Below are positions 26,290 through 36,478 of a stretch of 64,000 nt of DNA, piece after piece (positions within the stretch are counted from its first letter, which is position 1; each line of letters begins with the position of its first letter). Under the pieces are notes generated by a model, which had not been told where the DNA came from, made no database searches, and was given only the letters and a program-made list of their open reading frames with translations. Origin of the DNA: Bacillaceae bacterium S4-13-56 (GTDB lineage Bacteria > Bacillota > Bacilli > Bacillales > JAWJLM01); NCBI GenBank assembly GCA_040191315.1, contig JAWJLM010000005.1, positions 1 through 64,000 of the forward strand, in the 5' to 3' direction. The position numbers were made by a program, and so were the translations under genes.

Positions 26290-27375
26290 ATGGCAAAATT
26301 AGATGAAACAATAACCATGCTTAAAGATTTAACAGATGCAAAAGCCATTCCTGGTGACGAAAAAGAAGCAAGAGATGTGATGAAGCAGTATATCACTCCA
26401 TATGCTGATGAAGTTTATCAGGATCATCTTGGGAGCTTAATTGCAAAAAAAGTAGGGAAAGAAAACGGTCCTAAGGTTATGGTTGCTGGACATTTAGATG
26501 AGGTTGGCTTCATGGTAACACGCATTGATGACAAGGGCTTTGTCTATTTCCAGACTGTTGGTGGCTGGTGGGGACAGGTTATGCTTGCTCAGCGAGTGAC
26601 CATTCAAACTAAAAATGGGGATGTTACGGGTATAATTGGTTCTAAACCTCCACATATTCTTCCAGCTGAGGCTAGAAAAAAACCTGTTGATATCAAAGAA
26701 ATGTTTATTGATATCGGTGCATCTAGTAAGGAAGAAGCACAAGAATTTGGAGTAAGACCTGGTGATTCTATTGTTCCTTACTTTGAGTTTACGGTTATGA
26801 AAAATGAAAAGATGCTTTTAGCCAAAGCATGGGATAATCGCATTGGTTGCGCCATTGCCATTGAAGTATTAAAGCAGTTAAAAGGTGTGGAGCATCCAAA
26901 TGAAGTCTACGGTGTAGGGACTGTTCAAGAGGAAGTAGGACTTCGCGGGGCAAAGACATCTGCTAACATGATTAATCCTGATATTGCTTTTGGTGTAGAC
27001 GTAGGTATTGCTGGAGATACACCAGGAATTAGTGATAAAGAAGCGTCTAGCAAAATGGGAGAAGGTCCACAGATTATTCTTTACGATGCATCTATGGTTT
27101 CTCACAAAGTCCTTCGCGATCTTGTTACCAATACCGCTGATGAAATGAATATTCCGTATCAATTTGATGCTATTGCTGGTGGTGGAACAGATTCCGGTTC
27201 GATTCATCTTACTGCAAATGGTGTACCAACCCTGTCTATCACTATCGCCACTCGTTATATTCACTCTCATGCAGCAATGCTTCATCGTGATGACTTCGAA
27301 AATGCTGTAAAGCTAATCGTTGAAGTGATAAAACGATTGGATGCTGATACTGTAAAAGAAATTACGTTTAATTAA
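26290..27375 (+). CDS. ysdC: M42 family metallopeptidase
   Basis: 361 residues, two-metal aminopeptidase of the M42 (glutamyl aminopeptidase/TET) family. Metal ligands are visible: His in AGHLDEVGF near residue 68, Asp in AWDNRIG, the catalytic Glu pair in [10 protein letters not shown], Asp in GVDVGIA and His in TRYIHSH. It probably acts in the cytosol on small peptides. GGGAGG precedes the ATG. A terminator follows. Confidence 0.93.
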   Translation: MAKLDETITMLKDLTDAKAIPGDEKEARDVMKQYITPYADEVYQDHLGSLIAKKVGKENGPKVMVAGHLDEVGFMVTRIDDKGFVYFQTVGGWWGQVMLAQRVTIQTKNGDVTGIIGSKPPHILPAEARKKPVDIKEMFIDIGASSKEEAQEFGVRPGDSIVPYFEFTVMKNEKMLLAKAWDNRIGCAIAIEVLKQLKGVEHPNEVYGVGTVQEEVGLRGAKTSANMINPDIAFGVDVGIAGDTPGISDKEASSKMGEGPQIILYDASMVSHKVLRDLVTNTADEMNIPYQFDAIAGGGTDSGSIHLTANGVPTLSITIATRYIHSHAAMLHRDDFENAVKLIVEVIKRLDADTVKEITFN

Positions 27376-27385
27376 TTATTTGTTG

Positions 27386-27413
27386 AAAGTACGCCTTTGA
27401 TGGCGTGCTTTTT
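27386..27413 (+). terminator. Terminator after the M42 peptidase gene
   Basis: AAAGTACGCC with GGCGTGCTTT, loop TTTGAT, then T-run. Confidence 0.85.
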
Positions 27414-27430
27414 AATAAGATAAGTATGAA

Positions 27431-27680
27431 ATTTGTCTAGCTCCAGCGAAAAAGCTTCATCGAGTAATCTTCGAAGTTTTGCCCCAAGTAATCGCTGAAA
27501 GGAAAGCTACATAGAGCTACTTCGCAGAAACAAGTGCTTTTCTTGTTTCGAGTGGCAGCCTCTCGACTAGAGTCGGTTCCCGCTTTTGCATTAGGATTTG
27601 CACTTAGAATATAAGGGCTCCTGACTCTTTCAAGAATATCTTTAACGATAAGCCGAGTTTTCTAATGTTAGTCCGATGAA
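27431..27680 (+). repeat. Dispersed repeat R1 joined to an R2 tail
   Basis: R1 part 27431-27590: TGTCTAGCTCCAGCG, the AGCTTCATCGAGTAATCTTC block, the hairpin GAAACAAGTGCTTTTCTTG, and CTCGACTAGAGTCGGTTCCC. Then the R2 tail TTAGGATTTGCACTTAGAAT to AACGATAAGCCGAGTTTTC. No coding capacity. Confidence 0.7.
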
Positions 27681-27695
27681 ACACATTCTTCCTAA

Positions 27696-27728
27696 TAAAA
27701 AGAAGAGGACAATCCCATATGTCCTCTC
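27696..27728 (-). terminator. Terminator after sspI
   Basis: On the minus strand AGAGGACA, a 7-base loop and TGTCCTCT-like inverse are followed by CTTTTTATT. Confidence 0.85.
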
Positions 27729-27741
27729 CATAGTACCCATA

Positions 27742-27951
27742 TTACTTTTTCAGAGATGATTCCAAGGTTTGTAGCATGTCATTCTTATCATCTTGGTCAC
27801 AGTTTTGCCAGTATAACTCAAACAGGACACCTAACCCAGGAAGCATCTTTTCTTCCTCACTTTGGATAGCATCTAAAATAGTTGCCTCGATTTGTTCTTC
27901 CGAATTTTCCTTCATGTTATCCACGATTGCTCTTCTTAAATTCAAGTTCAC
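27742..27951 (-). CDS. sspI: Small acid-soluble spore protein SspI
   Basis: 69 residues, minor SASP of spore formers, with [18 protein letters not shown] and the hallmark [16 protein letters not shown]. It is made in the forespore and is part of the mature spore core; its exact role is unknown. Starts with GTG at 27951, GAGGTG lying 6 bases upstream; a GTG at 27960 overlaps that site. Oriented against its neighbours and divergent from the methyltransferase gene, as in B. subtilis. Confidence 0.93.
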   Translation of the reverse strand: MNLNLRRAIVDNMKENSEEQIEATILDAIQSEEEKMLPGLGVLFELYWQNCDQDDKNDMLQTLESSLKK

Positions 27952-28039
27952 TATAAACACCTCACTTTTTCAATCTTCGTTCCTAGTTTGACCATTACTA
28001 GTGAAAATATGTATGATAAGAAGCGAGCGGAGGGATACA

Positions 28040-28789
28040 ATGAATGATCTAATCACCTCAAAACAAAATCCAAAAATGAAAGAATGGAAAAAGTTAAAAC
28101 AAAAAAAGGAAAGATATAAAACACAACGATATCTAGTTGAGGGTGAGCATCTAATTGAAGAGGCTATACAATCAAACGTAACAGTCGAAACCATTATTAT
28201 TGAGGAAAGCTATCAGGGACATGTTCCTATTTCTTCAAATATACAAATTTATACAGTTACGAAAACACTGTTTCAAGAGATTAGTGACACAGAATCACCT
28301 CAAGGAATTGCTGGCATCGTCGTAATGAATGCTGAAGAGTTACCAGCAGAATCCCAAAGAATTCTTTTGTTGGATAGAATACAAGATCCAGGTAATTTAG
28401 GAACAATGATTAGAACAGCTGATGCTGCTGGTTTTGATGCTGTTGTGCTGGGAGATGGCTGTGTGGACCTATTTAATAGCAAAGTTATACGTTCCACTCA
28501 AGGTTCTCTATTTCATCTTCCCTTCCTACAAAAATCATTGGAAGAAATCATTCCTACCTTAAAGAAAAGCGGGTTTCAGGTTTGGGGTACAGCCCTTGAA
28601 AATTCTTCACCCTATCAAGAAGCAACTCCAACACTTCCACTAGCCCTTTTATTAGGAAATGAAGGGGCTGGTGTTTCAAAAGATCTGTTAGAATTAACCG
28701 ACCACAACGTAAAAATTCCTATCTACGGGAAGGCGGAATCGTTAAATGTAAGTATTGCTGCTGCTATTCTTATGTATTATGTGAGATAA
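28040..28789 (+). CDS. ysgA: TrmH/SpoU family RNA 2'-O-methyltransferase
   Basis: 249 residues. N-terminal substrate-binding part with YLVEGEHLIEEAI, then the trefoil-knot SPOUT domain: LLDRIQDPGNLGTMIRTADA (motif 1), LLGNEGAGVS (motif 2) and SLNVSIAAAIL (motif 3). It probably methylates a ribose in 23S rRNA; the site is not predictable. The ATG at 28040 follows GGAGGG; the longer frame to 28001 lacks one. Confidence 0.93.
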   Translation: MNDLITSKQNPKMKEWKKLKQKKERYKTQRYLVEGEHLIEEAIQSNVTVETIIIEESYQGHVPISSNIQIYTVTKTLFQEISDTESPQGIAGIVVMNAEELPAESQRILLLDRIQDPGNLGTMIRTADAAGFDAVVLGDGCVDLFNSKVIRSTQGSLFHLPFLQKSLEEIIPTLKKSGFQVWGTALENSSPYQEATPTLPLALLLGNEGAGVSKDLLELTDHNVKIPIYGKAESLNVSIAAAILMYYVR

Positions 28790-28793
28790 ACAC

Positions 28794-28822
28794 TTGCAAG
28801 TTTCGTTCCCATTTTCTATAAT
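28794..28822 (+). promoter_or_regulatory. Sigma-A promoter of pheST
   Basis: TTGCAA at 28794-28799, 17-base spacer, TATAAT at 28817-28822. Confidence 0.8.
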
Positions 28823-28834
28823 AAGACATAATTG

Positions 28835-29097
28835 AATGAAGCAAGGCGTTGAAGGAGCTAGTAAGTGAACCAACAAAAGCGCGTCAAGGGAGGAAATGTC
28901 TTAGACTGGAAGCATTTCTCGCGTGTTGTGAACCGAATTTCACTCTGGAGCTATCACTGGGACCTTTGTTTCGACAAAGTAAAGGTGAGCCGGATTAATT
29001 TCCGTTATCAAGCAAGAGTGGATTCATATTGTGTGAATTAACTAGGGTGGTACCGCGATACATAAGTCTCGTCCCTTTTTGGGAGGGGCTTTTTTAT
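28835..29097 (+). ncRNA. T-box leader of pheST (phenylalanine-responsive)
   Basis: The specifier region GTGAACCGAATTTCACTCTG offers Phe codon TTC at 28939-28941. The T-box AGGGTGGTACCGCG is at 29044-29057, followed by the terminator stem with GTCCC and GGGA and a run of T at 29063-29097. Uncharged tRNA-Phe should allow read-through into pheS. Confidence 0.93.
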
Positions 29098-29136
29098 TTG
29101 CATTCAAATGTTTTATTTATACGAGGAGGATAAAAG

Positions 29137-30171
29137 ATGAAGGAGAAACTACAGGAACTTCAATCAGAAGCCTTGAAAAAGGTGGAGGCTGCTGTTGATA
29201 CAAAAGAACTTCAACAGGTAAAGGTATCTTATTTAGGCAAAAAAGGCCCTATCACAGAAGTATTACGAGGGATGGGAAAGCTTTCAAATGAAGAACGACC
29301 AATTATAGGTCAGTTGGCCAACGATGTTCGTGAATCTATTTCCAATGCCATTGATGAAAAACAACAAGTGTTAGAAGAAAAAGCACTAGAAGAGAAGCTA
29401 AAGAAGGAAACAATAGATGTTACTCTTCCTGGACGTCCTGTTCACCAGGGCGGCCCACATATTTTAACTAAAATTGTTGAGGAAATTGAAGATCTATTTA
29501 TAGGAATGGGGTTTTCCGTTGCGGAAGGGCCTGAAGTGGAAACGGATTATTATAATTTTGAAGCATTAAATCTTCCAAAAGGACACCCAGCACGTGACAT
29601 GCAGGACTCCTTTTATATTACTGAAGAGCTTTTAATGCGTACCCATACATCACCAGTTCAGGCAAGAACGATGGAAAAAGTCCAAGGGAAAGGCCCTGTA
29701 AAAGTAATTTGTCCTGGAAAGGTTTACCGAAGAGATACAGATGACGCAACCCATTCTCACCAATTTACACAAGTTGAAGGGTTGTACGTTGATAAAAACG
29801 TAAGAATGAGTGATCTTAAAGGGGTTTTAGATGCTTTTGCTAAAAAAATGTTTGGAAAAGAGCGCGAAATCCGTTTGCGTCCAAGCTTCTTCCCATTTAC
29901 AGAGCCATCAGTTGAGATGGATATTTCCTGTAAGATGTGTCATGGTGAAGGCTGTTCTGTATGTAAACAAACTGGCTGGATTGAAATTTTAGGAGCAGGA
30001 ATGGTACATCCAAATGTTCTTGAAATGGCTGGCTATGATTCAAAAGAATATACTGGATTTGCATTTGGCATGGGTCCAGAGAGAATTGCGATGTTGAAAT
30101 ATGGAATCGATGATATTCGTCATTTCTATACAAATGATTTACGTTTCTTAAAACAATTTCATCAAGGGTAA
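29137..30171 (+). CDS. pheS: Phenylalanine-tRNA ligase alpha subunit
   Basis: 344 residues. N-terminal coiled coil (1-85) that contacts tRNA, then the class II catalytic core with motif 2 [20 protein letters not shown] and motif 3 [18 protein letters not shown]. The Cys-rich loop [17 protein letters not shown] is the usual bacterial insert. Forms an alpha2-beta2 enzyme with PheT, encoded 12 bases downstream. GAGGAGG precedes the ATG. Confidence 0.97.
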   Translation: MKEKLQELQSEALKKVEAAVDTKELQQVKVSYLGKKGPITEVLRGMGKLSNEERPIIGQLANDVRESISNAIDEKQQVLEEKALEEKLKKETIDVTLPGRPVHQGGPHILTKIVEEIEDLFIGMGFSVAEGPEVETDYYNFEALNLPKGHPARDMQDSFYITEELLMRTHTSPVQARTMEKVQGKGPVKVICPGKVYRRDTDDATHSHQFTQVEGLYVDKNVRMSDLKGVLDAFAKKMFGKEREIRLRPSFFPFTEPSVEMDISCKMCHGEGCSVCKQTGWIEILGAGMVHPNVLEMAGYDSKEYTGFAFGMGPERIAMLKYGIDDIRHFYTNDLRFLKQFHQG

Positions 30172-30183
30172 GGAGGAATCACA

Positions 30184-32613
30184 ATGTTTGTTTCATTAAA
30201 TTGGTTGAAGCGATACGTTGATATTGGGAATATACAGCCTGAAGAATTAGCAGAAAGAATTACAAAAACAGGAATTGAAGTGGAATCTGTTGAAAGAATT
30301 GCCGGACATATTGACCATCTAGTGGTAGGTCATGTTGTTTCCTGCGAGCAACATCCAAATGCAGACAAGTTAAAGTTATGCAAAGTTGATGTTGGAGAAG
30401 AAACACTCCAAATCATTTGTGGCGCTCCTAATGTGGCCCAAGGTCAAAAGGTGGCAGTAGCTAAAGCTGGAGCTAAGTTACCAGGTGGACTAAAAATAAA
30501 GAAAGCGAAGCTCCGTGGAGAAGAGTCCAATGGGATGATCTGTTCTATGCAAGAGCTCGGAGTAGATGCTAAATATGTTCCAGAAAAATACAAGGAAGGT
30601 ATCTTTGTATTTCCTAAGGATACAGAGGTTGGTGCAGATGCTTCAGATCTATTAAATCTAGATGATGTGATCATTGAACTAGGGCTCACACCTAATCGTG
30701 CAGATGCTATGAGTATGCTAGGGGTAGCATATGAAGTTGCTGCAATTTTAGATACAGATGTAAAAATTCCTGAAATAACCTATCAAGAAACGACAGAAAA
30801 AGCTAGTGACTATATTGATGTTGAGGTTGCTGACAGAGAGGCCAACCCTTACTATGGAGCTTTTATCATTAAAAATGTAAAAATCGGCGAGTCTCCATTA
30901 TGGATTCGTAATTCTCTAATTGCTGCAGGTATTCGACCAATTAATAATGTAGTCGATATTACGAACTATGTTTTGTTAGAATATGGGCAACCTCTCCATG
31001 CCTTCGATTATGATCGATTTGGTTCTAAAAAGGTACTTGTAAGAAGAGCGAACGAACAAGAAAAAATTGTTACTCTTGATGACGAGACTCGTACTTTATC
31101 TAAAGATCACCTGGTCATTACAAATAGTGAAGTTCCAGTAGCTATCGCAGGTGTAATGGGTGGAGCAGATTCAGAAGTGCAAGAAGATACAACAACAGTC
31201 TTACTAGAAGCTGCCCTATTCCGTCCGCAGGTTATTCGTCAAGGATCTAAGGACCATCAACTGAGAAGTGAGGCAAGTTCTCGATATGAAAAAGGAATAG
31301 ATAAGGCTAGGGTAAGAAAAGCTGGTGAAAGAGCTTGCCAGTTAATGCAGCAATATGCTGGGGGAGAAGTTCTTCAAGGTGTAGTTGAAGTGAATGAAAT
31401 CCAACTTGATGAGAAAAAGGTTGAAGTTTCTTTACCAAAAGTAAATATGGTGCTTGGAACTGATTTAGAAGTACGTGATGTGGAAGATATTTTAAGACGT
31501 CTCCAATTTAATTATGAAAATCAAGACGGTTTGTTTTCCGTTACGGTACCTACCAGAAGATGGGATATCGACATTTTTGAAGATATGGTTGAAGAAATTG
31601 CACGTTTATATGGATATGATAATCTTCCGTTTACCTTACCACAAGGGGCAAGTAAGGGTGCATTAACAACGAGACAGAACCTTAAGCGTAATATTCGTAG
31701 ATATATGGAAGGGAAAGGTCTAAACGAAGCTATCACTTATTCCTTAACCACGGAAGAAAGGTCACATAAATTAGTTAGCCTTGAAATTTCTTCCAAAGTG
31801 GAAGGACCCGTTGGTTTAGCTATGCCAATGAGTGGGGAGCATAGTCATTTAAGATTGAGCATCCTTCCAGAACTACTAGCTAGTGTTCAACATAATCAGG
31901 CGCGTCAAATCCAAGATGTAGCCCTTTATGAAGTTGGTTCTATTTATGTTAGCGGAAAGAAAAAAGTCACTGCCCAACCTGAAGAGAATATTAGGTTAGC
32001 CGGTGTACTTACAGGTTTCTGGGTAAACCATCCCGTTCAACAGGTTCGTCAACCAGTAGATTTTTATGTGGCCAAAGGAATTCTTGAGGGATTGTTTGAC
32101 CAGTTAGGCACTTTGAATGAAATAGAATTTAAGGCAGGAGAAGTTGGTGGAATGCATCCAGGTCAAACCGCTTTAATTACCTTAAGTGGAGAAACTATTG
32201 GGTTTGTTGGACAGCTTCATCCCTCAGAAGGTAAGTTATACGATTTAAAGAATACATTTGTTTTTGATGTTAATTTAGATAAGGTAATAGAACAATCACA
32301 AGTGGAACTAAATTACCGTCCAATTCCAAGGCATCCTGCTGTATCAAGAGATATTGCTTTAGTTGTTCATGAGGCAGTCCCTGCTGGAAAATTAATTCAA
32401 ACGATCCGTGAAGCAGGGGGAGAATTGTTAGTTGATACACATGTGTTTGATGTGTATCAAGGGGAAAATGTGGAAGCAGGGAGCAAATCAGTAGCTATTT
32501 CAATAACCTATCAAAATCCAACTCAAACCCTTACGGAAGAAGAAATCAATACGATTCATGAAAAAGTATTAAAAGCAGTAAGTGAAAAACACCAAGCGGT
32601 ATTAAGAGGATAA
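30184..32613 (+). CDS. pheT: Phenylalanine-tRNA ligase beta subunit
   Basis: 809 residues, full length. Domains in order: tRNA-binding OB fold (about 40-150, with HPNADKLKLCKVDVG), B3/B4 editing domain (about 210-400), B5 domain, catalytic-like core and the C-terminal FDX-ACB anticodon-binding domain (from about residue 715, PRHPAVSRDIALVVHE). AAGGAGG precedes the ATG. Cotranscribed with pheS under T-box control. Confidence 0.97.
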   Translation: MFVSLNWLKRYVDIGNIQPEELAERITKTGIEVESVERIAGHIDHLVVGHVVSCEQHPNADKLKLCKVDVGEETLQIICGAPNVAQGQKVAVAKAGAKLPGGLKIKKAKLRGEESNGMICSMQELGVDAKYVPEKYKEGIFVFPKDTEVGADASDLLNLDDVIIELGLTPNRADAMSMLGVAYEVAAILDTDVKIPEITYQETTEKASDYIDVEVADREANPYYGAFIIKNVKIGESPLWIRNSLIAAGIRPINNVVDITNYVLLEYGQPLHAFDYDRFGSKKVLVRRANEQEKIVTLDDETRTLSKDHLVITNSEVPVAIAGVMGGADSEVQEDTTTVLLEAALFRPQVIRQGSKDHQLRSEASSRYEKGIDKARVRKAGERACQLMQQYAGGEVLQGVVEVNEIQLDEKKVEVSLPKVNMVLGTDLEVRDVEDILRRLQFNYENQDGLFSVTVPTRRWDIDIFEDMVEEIARLYGYDNLPFTLPQGASKGALTTRQNLKRNIRRYMEGKGLNEAITYSLTTEERSHKLVSLEISSKVEGPVGLAMPMSGEHSHLRLSILPELLASVQHNQARQIQDVALYEVGSIYVSGKKKVTAQPEENIRLAGVLTGFWVNHPVQQVRQPVDFYVAKGILEGLFDQLGTLNEIEFKAGEVGGMHPGQTALITLSGETIGFVGQLHPSEGKLYDLKNTFVFDVNLDKVIEQSQVELNYRPIPRHPAVSRDIALVVHEAVPAGKLIQTIREAGGELLVDTHVFDVYQGENVEAGSKSVAISITYQNPTQTLTEEEINTIHEKVLKAVSEKHQAVLRG

Positions 32614-32619
32614 TTCATT

Positions 32620-32653
32620 AAAGCAGAGGCTTATAAATAGGCTTCTGCTTTTG
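32620..32653. terminator. Terminator between convergent pheT and rnhC
   Basis: AAAGCAGAGGC faces GGCTTCTGCTTT with one mismatch, with T-run and A-run; probably works in both directions. Confidence 0.75.
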
Positions 32654-33569
32654 TTGTGTTGGCGAAATGGACTTTTGCGTATTGTTGCAAACTTTCCCTG
32701 CCTTTTTCCTTGATCAATGTTGAAGCGGTCTCATCAACTTTCCGTGAGGCACCTTTTGGAAGGTATAATCCTGCTTCTTCTGATAAGCGGTCCATTTCAA
32801 GAACAAAACTTGCCCTTGCAATGATTGACGCTGCTGCAACTGCTATAGAGTAGCTTTCTGCCTTTGTCATAAAATATATATTTTCTGGTAAGGAATGCTT
32901 CTCTGACTGAAGATGCCGGATGAATACTCCAGGTTCAGAAAATTGATCGACTAAAATCGCCTCCGGTTTTATTGGATCTATTTTTTTCATCAGTTTTTGA
33001 ATCGCATAGTAATGCAAGATTGTTTTCATTTTCCCTTGTGACCAGCCTTTAACTTGCAGGTCATTATACTGAGGATTATGGAGTTTCACAAGAGAATAGG
33101 GTAATTTTTCTTTCACTATTTTTTTTGCTATCTCTGTAATTTTAGGATCCTTTAGATTTTTAGAGTCCTGAACACCAATTTCCCTTAAAAAAGGTACTTG
33201 CTCTTGAGTGACATAGACTGCCGCAACCGTAATAGGTCCAAAATAATCACCCGTACCTGCTTCGTCTGTCCCCATATGATTACTAGTAAAGATGGTTGAG
33301 GGTGGGTAATAAGAATGTTTTGCTTTTGCTGAGGAAGTTTTGTTGGTTGATTTGTTTGAAGACAGGTCATTGCTTTGCCATCTTCTAGCTTCAATTTCAT
33401 GACCGGTACCCTGAAATAAGACCTTTCCCGATTTATACGCCGTGATGGTGCAGGTCTTAGTTTTTGCTCGAAAAATCGCCCCTGATGGGGTAGGTTGTAA
33501 ATTAGATGAGTAGTATTTTTTTATGTTTTCTATCTGTTGTTTATGTACGAGTATGACAGTTTGTGACAT
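32631..33569 (-). CDS. rnhC: Ribonuclease HIII
   Basis: 312 residues. N-terminal TBP-like substrate-binding domain (1-80) and RNase H domain beginning GTDEAGTGDYFGPI with the catalytic Asp-Glu; further acidic residues in VQDSKNL and LVDQF. It removes RNA from RNA-DNA hybrids such as R-loops. The ATG at 33569 follows AAAGGGG on the minus strand; upstream ATG at 33587 is unsupported. Divergent from zapA, as in B. subtilis. Confidence 0.95.
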   Translation of the reverse strand: MSQTVILVHKQQIENIKKYYSSNLQPTPSGAIFRAKTKTCTITAYKSGKVLFQGTGHEIEARRWQSNDLSSNKSTNKTSSAKAKHSYYPPSTIFTSNHMGTDEAGTGDYFGPITVAAVYVTQEQVPFLREIGVQDSKNLKDPKITEIAKKIVKEKLPYSLVKLHNPQYNDLQVKGWSQGKMKTILHYYAIQKLMKKIDPIKPEAILVDQFSEPGVFIRHLQSEKHSLPENIYFMTKAESYSIAVAAASIIARASFVLEMDRLSEEAGLYLPKGASRKVDETASTLIKEKGRESLQQYAKVHFANTTKAEAYL

Positions 33570-33710
33570 ATGATTTCCCCTTTCCATTCTTTAGAATATA
33601 GCAGAAATTGGTTTATTTCAATAAGGAGAAGAAGTTCAATGCTTTTCTCCTCATGAAGTTCATGTTATGATTAATTTTGAGATTTTGAAATGAACAGGGA
33701 GGCTTCCTCT

Positions 33711-33974
33711 GTGGCGAATTCTGAAAAAACTAGAATTACTGTTGAAATACATAATAATCGCTATACGGTTGTGGGGGACGAATCAGCTCACCACGTTCGC
33801 ATGGTTGCCAGTTTGGTAGATGATAAGATGCATCAAATCCAAGAAGCCAACCCTAGCTTGGATACTGCAAAATTAGCTGTTTTAACGGCTGTTAATACAA
33901 TGAGTGATTATATGAAATTAAAAGAAGCCTATCAACAATTATTAGAATCAAAACAGAAAGATGAGGAAAAATAA
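33711..33974 (+). CDS. zapA: Cell division protein ZapA
   Basis: 87 residues with [17 protein letters not shown], then the helix [10 protein letters not shown] and the dimerising coiled coil [20 protein letters not shown]. ZapA bundles FtsZ filaments at mid-cell. GTG at 33711 follows AGGGAGG by eight bases, which decides this start over the ATG at 33690. Its TAA overlaps the ATG of the next gene. Confidence 0.94.
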   Translation: MANSEKTRITVEIHNNRYTVVGDESAHHVRMVASLVDDKMHQIQEANPSLDTAKLAVLTAVNTMSDYMKLKEAYQQLLESKQKDEEK

Positions 33975-34543
33975 TGATTGATTTAATCCTACTACTTATA
34001 TTAATCTTTGGTGTTTTTACTGGGCTTAAACGCGGCTTCATTTTGCAACTATTCCACCTTACAAGTTTTATAATAGCTTTTATCGTAGCAGTAGTTTATT
34101 ATGACCGCGTTGCACCTGTTTTAGAAATGTGGATTCCATACCCTTCTTTTAATGAAGGTTCATGGGCACTCTTTTTAGATAGTCTTCCGTTAGAGTACGC
34201 CTTTTATAATGGCATTGCTTTTTTTGCTATTTTTTTCGTTGTGAAAATATTTCTTCACATTATAGCTTCTATGATAGATTTTATTGCTCATTTTCCTATT
34301 CTTAGACAAGCAAATGGATTATTAGGTGGAATTTTAGGATTCATCGAAACTTATTTTCTTCTATTTATTTTCCTATATCTTGTCGCACTATTACCAGTTG
34401 GATTTATCCAAGATATCATGAAGGATTCTAGCATTGCAAAATTTATGATTGAACATACTCCAGTCGTATCTAAAGAGATAAAATCGTTATGGTTTGAACA
34501 AGTAAGTGGTTTCTTTGATGAGCGTGGCCCAACTTCTCTGTAA
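33974..34543 (+). CDS. yshB: CvpA family membrane protein
   Basis: 189 residues with four hydrophobic helices (about 2-20, 28-45, 75-98, 113-140) and the N-terminal GVFTGLKRGFILQLF motif of CvpA proteins. Function in Bacillus is unknown; in E. coli CvpA is needed for colicin V production. The start overlaps the zapA stop (TAATG), so the two are coupled. A terminator overlaps the end. Confidence 0.9.
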   Translation: MIDLILLLILIFGVFTGLKRGFILQLFHLTSFIIAFIVAVVYYDRVAPVLEMWIPYPSFNEGSWALFLDSLPLEYAFYNGIAFFAIFFVVKIFLHIIASMIDFIAHFPILRQANGLLGGILGFIETYFLLFIFLYLVALLPVGFIQDIMKDSSIAKFMIEHTPVVSKEIKSLWFEQVSGFFDERGPTSL

Positions 34544-34556
34544 GAGAAGTTTTTTA
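34531..34556 (+). terminator. Terminator after the CvpA gene
   Basis: AACTTCTCT, GTA, AGAGAAGTT and a T-run; the stem starts inside the coding sequence. Confidence 0.9.
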
Positions 34557-34710
34557 TTTTACTATCAGCTATTTATTACTTTAGTTGGTTGATAATATAA
34601 GTAAAACTAAGGCTTTTACCATTAGGACTTGCACCCCTAAGTAAAAAGCAAAATGTCGCTTTCAAGAATCCCTTTAGCGATAAGCTGAGTTTTTCTAATA
34701 CTATCAAAAG
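34557..34710 (+). repeat. Dispersed repeat R2
   Basis: Complete-looking R2 copy: ACTATCAGCTATTTATTACT, inverted TTGATAATA, GTAAAACTAAGGCTTTTACC, then TTTAGCGATAAGCTGAGTTT and a closing ACTATCA. No coding capacity; separates cvpA from polX. Confidence 0.7.
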
Positions 34711-34734
34711 TTCTCTTAAATGGGGTGAAAATTA

Positions 34735-36468
34735 ATGATACATGTGAATAAAAAAGATGTGATTCGTCTATTAGAGAAAATAGCCATTTTTTTAGAGTTG
34801 AAAGGTGAAAATACATTTAAAGTTTCAGCCTATAGAAAAGCAGCACAGGCTTTGGAACGTGATGAACGGTCTTTATATGAGATTGAAGATGTGACACAAA
34901 TGAAGGGAATTGGAAAAGGAACGGCAGCAGTAATCAAAGAGTACATGGAAACAGGAAAATCCGAAACATTACAACAGTTAGAGAAAGAGGTTCCCGAAGG
35001 ACTACTTCCCCTATTACAATTACCAGGTATGGGAGGGAAAAAGGTAGCTAAACTTTATCATGAACTAGGTGTCATCGATATGGCAAGTCTGAAGAAAGTG
35101 TGTGAGTCTGGGAAAGTAGCATCTTTAGCAGGATTTGGAGAGAAAACAGTAGGTAAAATCTTAAAAAGCATTGAAGAGGCAGGCAAAAGGCCAGAAAGAT
35201 TTCCTATCGTGTTTATGCTTCCGATTGCTGATCATATCCAACAAGTTTTATCCTCCATCACGGCTATTCAGCGATATAGTTTAGCGGGTAGTTTAAGAAG
35301 AGGCCAGGAAACAGTGAAAGATTTAGATTTTATTATATCTACAGAAAATAGTGATGCAGTTAGGACTGAACTTTTAGATAAACTGGCTGTAAAAGAGATT
35401 GTTGCAAATGGGGACACAAAAGTCTCCGTCATTATAAATGATAGCTATGATGTATCAATTGATTTTCGTTTAGTTTCCGATGATCAATTTGCAACAACCT
35501 TACATCATTTTACTGGATCTAAAGATCATAATGTTCAAATGCGAAAGCTAGCAAAAGAAAAAGGAGAGAAAATAAGTGAGTACGGAGTGGAAAATCTTGA
35601 GTCAGGAGAAGTGATCACTTTCTCTTCTGAAGAAGATTTTTTTCATCATTTTGGGTTGGATTTTATCCCTCCAGAAATTAGAGAAGGAACAGATGAAGTA
35701 GAAACATATAAGAATCTGGAAGGCAATCTCATTTCCCTTGAGGATATTGTTAGTGATCTTCACATGCATACGACATTCAGTGACGGTGCCCATTCGCTAG
35801 AGGAAATGATTCAAAATGCTCAATCCCTAGGTTACTATCATTTAGCCATTACTGATCATTCCAAATTCCTCAAGGTTGCCAATGGACTTGACGAAAATAG
35901 AATCAGGCAACAGCAAAAAAAAATAAAAGAGTGGAATCAAGAACATTCTGATTTTAAGGTTCTTTCAGGTACAGAAATGGATATATTACCTGATGGAAGT
36001 CTTGATTTTGATGATGATTTTCTATCATCAGTTGATTTTGTCATAGGTTCTATACACTCTGCTTTTAGTCAGCCTAAAGAACAAATCATGAAGCGATTAC
36101 GTAACGCAATGGAGAATCCCCATGTCGACATGATTGCCCATCCTACAGGAAGAGTCCTTGGAAGAAGAACAGGATATGAAATCGATGTGGAAACCCTGCT
36201 CAAATGGGCAACAGAAACAAAAACGATTATCGAATTAAATGCAAATCCTAATCGTTTAGATCTTTCTTGGAGATATCTGAGAAAAGCACAAGAGATGGGT
36301 GCATTAATTGCGATTAACACCGATGCACATAATATTGATATGTTAAAAGATATGAAACTTGGAGTGAAGATGGCACGTAAAGGTTGGGTAAGGAAAGAAA
36401 CGGTCGTAAACACTTGGTCTACAGAAAAACTAGAGGAGTTTTTAAGAACGGATAAAGCATTACGTTAA
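34735..36468 (+). CDS. polX: DNA polymerase/3'-5' exonuclease PolX
   Basis: 577 residues. N-terminal family X polymerase with two helix-hairpin-helix regions ([32 protein letters not shown]) and the nucleotidyltransferase motif [17 protein letters not shown]-terminal PHP phosphoesterase domain starting [11 protein letters not shown] near residue 340 with further His in ITDHS and IAHPTGR. It fills short gaps in base-excision repair and trims 3' ends. mutS2 follows after 10 bases. Confidence 0.95.
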   Translation: MIHVNKKDVIRLLEKIAIFLELKGENTFKVSAYRKAAQALERDERSLYEIEDVTQMKGIGKGTAAVIKEYMETGKSETLQQLEKEVPEGLLPLLQLPGMGGKKVAKLYHELGVIDMASLKKVCESGKVASLAGFGEKTVGKILKSIEEAGKRPERFPIVFMLPIADHIQQVLSSITAIQRYSLAGSLRRGQETVKDLDFIISTENSDAVRTELLDKLAVKEIVANGDTKVSVIINDSYDVSIDFRLVSDDQFATTLHHFTGSKDHNVQMRKLAKEKGEKISEYGVENLESGEVITFSSEEDFFHHFGLDFIPPEIREGTDEVETYKNLEGNLISLEDIVSDLHMHTTFSDGAHSLEEMIQNAQSLGYYHLAITDHSKFLKVANGLDENRIRQQQKKIKEWNQEHSDFKVLSGTEMDILPDGSLDFDDDFLSSVDFVIGSIHSAFSQPKEQIMKRLRNAMENPHVDMIAHPTGRVLGRRTGYEIDVETLLKWATETKTIIELNANPNRLDLSWRYLRKAQEMGALIAINTDAHNIDMLKDMKLGVKMARKGWVRKETVVNTWSTEKLEEFLRTDKALR

Positions 36469-36478
36469 AGGAGTTCAA

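Noticed and set aside
26878-27285. Minus-strand 135-codon frame inside the M42 peptidase gene
   Set aside because: Shadow of a well-supported gene with all metal ligands on the plus strand.
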